Positions 5,322-7,133 of a stretch of 7,133 nucleotides of DNA are shown one piece after another (position 1 is the stretch's first letter; the number at the start of each line of letters is the position of its first letter). The notes under the pieces were generated by a model. That model searched no databases. It had not been told where the DNA came from and worked only from the letters and a program-made list of their open reading frames with translations. This DNA comes from an uncultured Blautia sp. (GTDB lineage: Bacteria > Bacillota > Clostridia > Lachnospirales > Lachnospiraceae), in assembly GCA_934408705.1 (NCBI GenBank), contig CAKRVL010000113.1, positions 1 through 7,133 of the forward strand, in the 5' to 3' direction. Both the position numbers and the translations under genes were made by a program.

Positions 5322-7133
5322 TTATTTATTCTCTTCCTGAACCTCTACTTTACGGTTCTCTCTGTTTTTGATTTCAGCTTTAATGGAAGTAATAAACTCC
5401 TGAAGATCCTTTGAGCCTTCATCTCCAAGGAAACGGCTTCTTACAGAAACTTTCCCCTCTTCCTCCTCTTTTGCACCAACAACAAGCATGTAAGGAATCT
5501 TCTGAAGTCTTGCCTCTCTGATCTTATAACCAATCTTCTCAGCACGGGTATCAATCTCAACACGGATTCCGGCTTCTTTCAGATCATTTACAACCTTTTC
5601 TGCATAGTCCATATATTTATCAGAGATCGGAAGGACTTTAACCTGTACAGGAGCAAGCCAGGTCGGGAATGCACCTGCAAAATGCTCGATCAAGATACCA
5701 ATAAAACGCTCAATGGAGCCAAATGCAACACGATGGATCATGATCGGGCGATGTTTCTCTCCGTCAGCTCCAACATATTCACAGTTGAAACGAAGTGGAA
5801 GCTGGAAGTCAAGCTGGATAGTTCCACACTGCCATGTTCTTCCAATGGAATCTTCAAGATGGAAGTCGATCTTCGGTCCGTAGAATGCTCCGTCTCCTTC
5901 ATTTACCACGTAGTTAAGACCAAGGTCATCAAGAGCACCGCGAAGGGCATCTGTAGCCATATTCCAGTCTTCATCACTTCCCATGGAATCCTCCGGACGT
6001 GTGGAAAGCTCTACGTGATATTTGAAACCAAACAGCTGATATACTCCGTCAATAAGTTTTGCAACACCCTTGATCTCCTCACGGATCTGCTCTGGCATCA
6101 TGAAGATATGAGCATCATCCTGTGTAAAGCAGCGTACACGCATAAGTCCATGCAGCTGTCCGGATTTCTCATGACGATGTACCAGACCAAGCTCACCCAT
6201 ACGCAGAGGAAGGTCACGGTAGGAACGTGGCTCTGACTGATATACAAGGATACCGCCAGGACAGTTCATTGGCTTGATTGCAAAATCCTGGTCATCAATT
6301 ACAGTTGTATACATATTCTCTTTATAATGATCCCAGTGTCCGGATGTCTCCCAAAGGTGACGAGCCAGCATAATAGGTGTGGAAATCTCAACATAACCGG
6401 CTTTCTGATGAATTTCTCTCCAATAATCAAGAAGAGTATTCTTCAGTACCATTCCCTTAGGAAGGAAGAATGGGAATCCAGGACCTTCATCACTCATCAT
6501 AAACAGACCAAGCTCTTTACCAAGCTTTCTGTGGTCACGCTTCTTAGCCTCTTCCATACGGTTGATATACTCTTCCAGATCTGCTTTCTTTGTAAAGGAA
6601 GTTCCATAGATTCTGGTGAGCATTTTGTTCTTCTCACTTCCTCTCCAGTAAGCACCTGCGATGCTGGTAAGCTTAAATGCTTTTACCGGTTTGGTTGTCA
6701 TCAGGTGAGGTCCTGCGCAAAGATCAACGAACTCTCCCTGCTGATAGAAGCTGATTTCGGAGTCTTCCGGAAGATCCTCGATAAGCTCTACTTTATATGG
6801 CTCATTTTTCTCCTGGAAGAATGCGATTGCTTCTTCTCTGGATTTTGTGAAGCGGGTGATTGGAAAAGCTTCTTTTACGATTTTCTTCATCTCTGCTTCG
6901 ATCTTTGCAAGATCCTCTGTTGTGATAGGATTCTCGCTGTCAATATCATAATAAAATCCGTCTGCAATAGATGGTCCGATTGCAAGCTTCACATCCGGAT
7001 ACAGTCTCTTGATAGCCTGAGCCATGATATGGGATGTAGTGTGACGGAAAGCATCTTTTCCACCTTCATTATCAAAGGTAAGAATGCTTAATTCACAATC
7101 CTTATCAATTACGTGTCTGAGATCAACAACTTC
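5322..7133 (-). CDS. thrS: Threonine-tRNA ligase (partial, start beyond right edge)
   Basis: It charges tRNA-Thr with threonine and edits mischarged serine. The reading frame is open to the right edge (first codon GAA at 7131-7133), giving 603 residues. Family members have about 640, so only most of the N-terminal TGS domain is missing; the internal ATG at 7025 is not the start. Visible in fragment numbering are the editing-site HTTSH (His31, His35) with LCAGPH (Cys139, His143), motif 1 near GPGFPFFLPKGM, and the zinc ligands Cys291 (MNCPGG), His342 (DDAHIF) and His467 (MIHRVAFGS). Motif 2 is RHEKSGQLHGLMRVRCFTQD and motif 3 is GSIERFIGILIEHFAGAFP. The anticodon-binding domain covers about the last 110 residues, ending in a charged tail. 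In Firmicutes thrS is often controlled by a T-box leader, which would lie outside the window. It is convergent with aroE. Confidence 0.98.
   Translation of the reverse strand, partial: EVVDLRHVIDKDCELSILTFDNEGGKDAFRHTTSHIMAQAIKRLYPDVKLAIGPSIADGFYYDIDSENPITTEDLAKIEAEMKKIVKEAFPITRFTKSREEAIAFFQEKNEPYKVELIEDLPEDSEISFYQQGEFVDLCAGPHLMTTKPVKAFKLTSIAGAYWRGSEKNKMLTRIYGTSFTKKADLEEYINRMEEAKKRDHRKLGKELGLFMMSDEGPGFPFFLPKGMVLKNTLLDYWREIHQKAGYVEISTPIMLARHLWETSGHWDHYKENMYTTVIDDQDFAIKPMNCPGGILVYQSEPRSYRDLPLRMGELGLVHRHEKSGQLHGLMRVRCFTQDDAHIFMMPEQIREEIKGVAKLIDGVYQLFGFKYHVELSTRPEDSMGSDEDWNMATDALRGALDDLGLNYVVNEGDGAFYGPKIDFHLEDSIGRTWQCGTIQLDFQLPLRFNCEYVGADGEKHRPIMIHRVAFGSIERFIGILIEHFAGAFPTWLAPVQVKVLPISDKYMDYAEKVVNDLKEAGIRVEIDTRAEKIGYKIREARLQKIPYMLVVGAKEEEEGKVSVRSRFLGDEGSKDLQEFITSIKAEIKNRENRKVEVQEENK

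Noticed and set aside
5682..7091. Two long plus-strand open frames opposite thrS
   Set aside because: They are antisense to a clear ThrRS coding frame, show no domain-like composition and have no RBS; they are shadows of codon bias.
7026..7133. T-box leader for thrS
   Set aside because: This stretch is still thrS coding sequence (including HTTSH); any T-box would lie past the right edge.

Overview
The window looks like chromosomal DNA from a spore-forming, low-to-mid GC Firmicute. A Lachnospiraceae-type gut clostridium (Blautia/Ruminococcus-like) is the best guess. The reasons are a spoIIGA-sigE sporulation operon, a type I 3-dehydroquinase beside a shikimate dehydrogenase, strong AGGAGG-like ribosome binding sites, and a secreted cell-wall-binding/transglutaminase gene of a style common in that family. 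The genus is inference.

Layout. Bases 1-70 hold a good sigma-A promoter facing left, out of the window, with a perfect dyad around its -10. Bases 122-848 (minus) hold one secreted cell-wall-binding plus transglutaminase-like gene. It is split over three frames by two apparent single-base losses; restoring one base at each gives a continuous 242-codon reading frame. Bases 849-1072 are an intergenic stretch with two perfect Spo0A-box heptamers in tandem, exactly 10 bp apart, and a 37-codon plus-strand remnant resembling the C-terminal tail of an Rpn-type nuclease. A composite hairpin (1073-1119) follows, then a 143-aa helical protein of unknown function (1129-1560, minus) with a possible sigma-E-type promoter. 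The sporulation operon spoIIGA-sigE (3289 down to 1703, minus) comes next. It is preceded by a spoIIG promoter: TTGACA, a 22-bp spacer, TATAAT, and Spo0A boxes. Then come aroD (minus) and aroE (plus), divergent with overlapping control regions. A terminator follows, and thrS (minus) runs off the right edge, lacking only roughly its first 40 residues.

How the genes work together. Spo0A~P with sigma-A RNA polymerase should switch on spoIIGA-sigE. SpoIIGA is the membrane aspartic protease that removes the pro-sequence of SigE, and SigE then drives mother-cell transcription. AroD and AroE catalyse consecutive steps of the shikimate pathway (3-dehydroquinate to 3-dehydroshikimate to shikimate). 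ThrS charges tRNA-Thr.

I see no clear undescribed system. The most interesting points are the apparent fusion of the aroD terminator U-tract with the spoIIG -35 element, the tandem Spo0A boxes upstream of the broken cell-wall gene, and the two one-base lesions in that gene.
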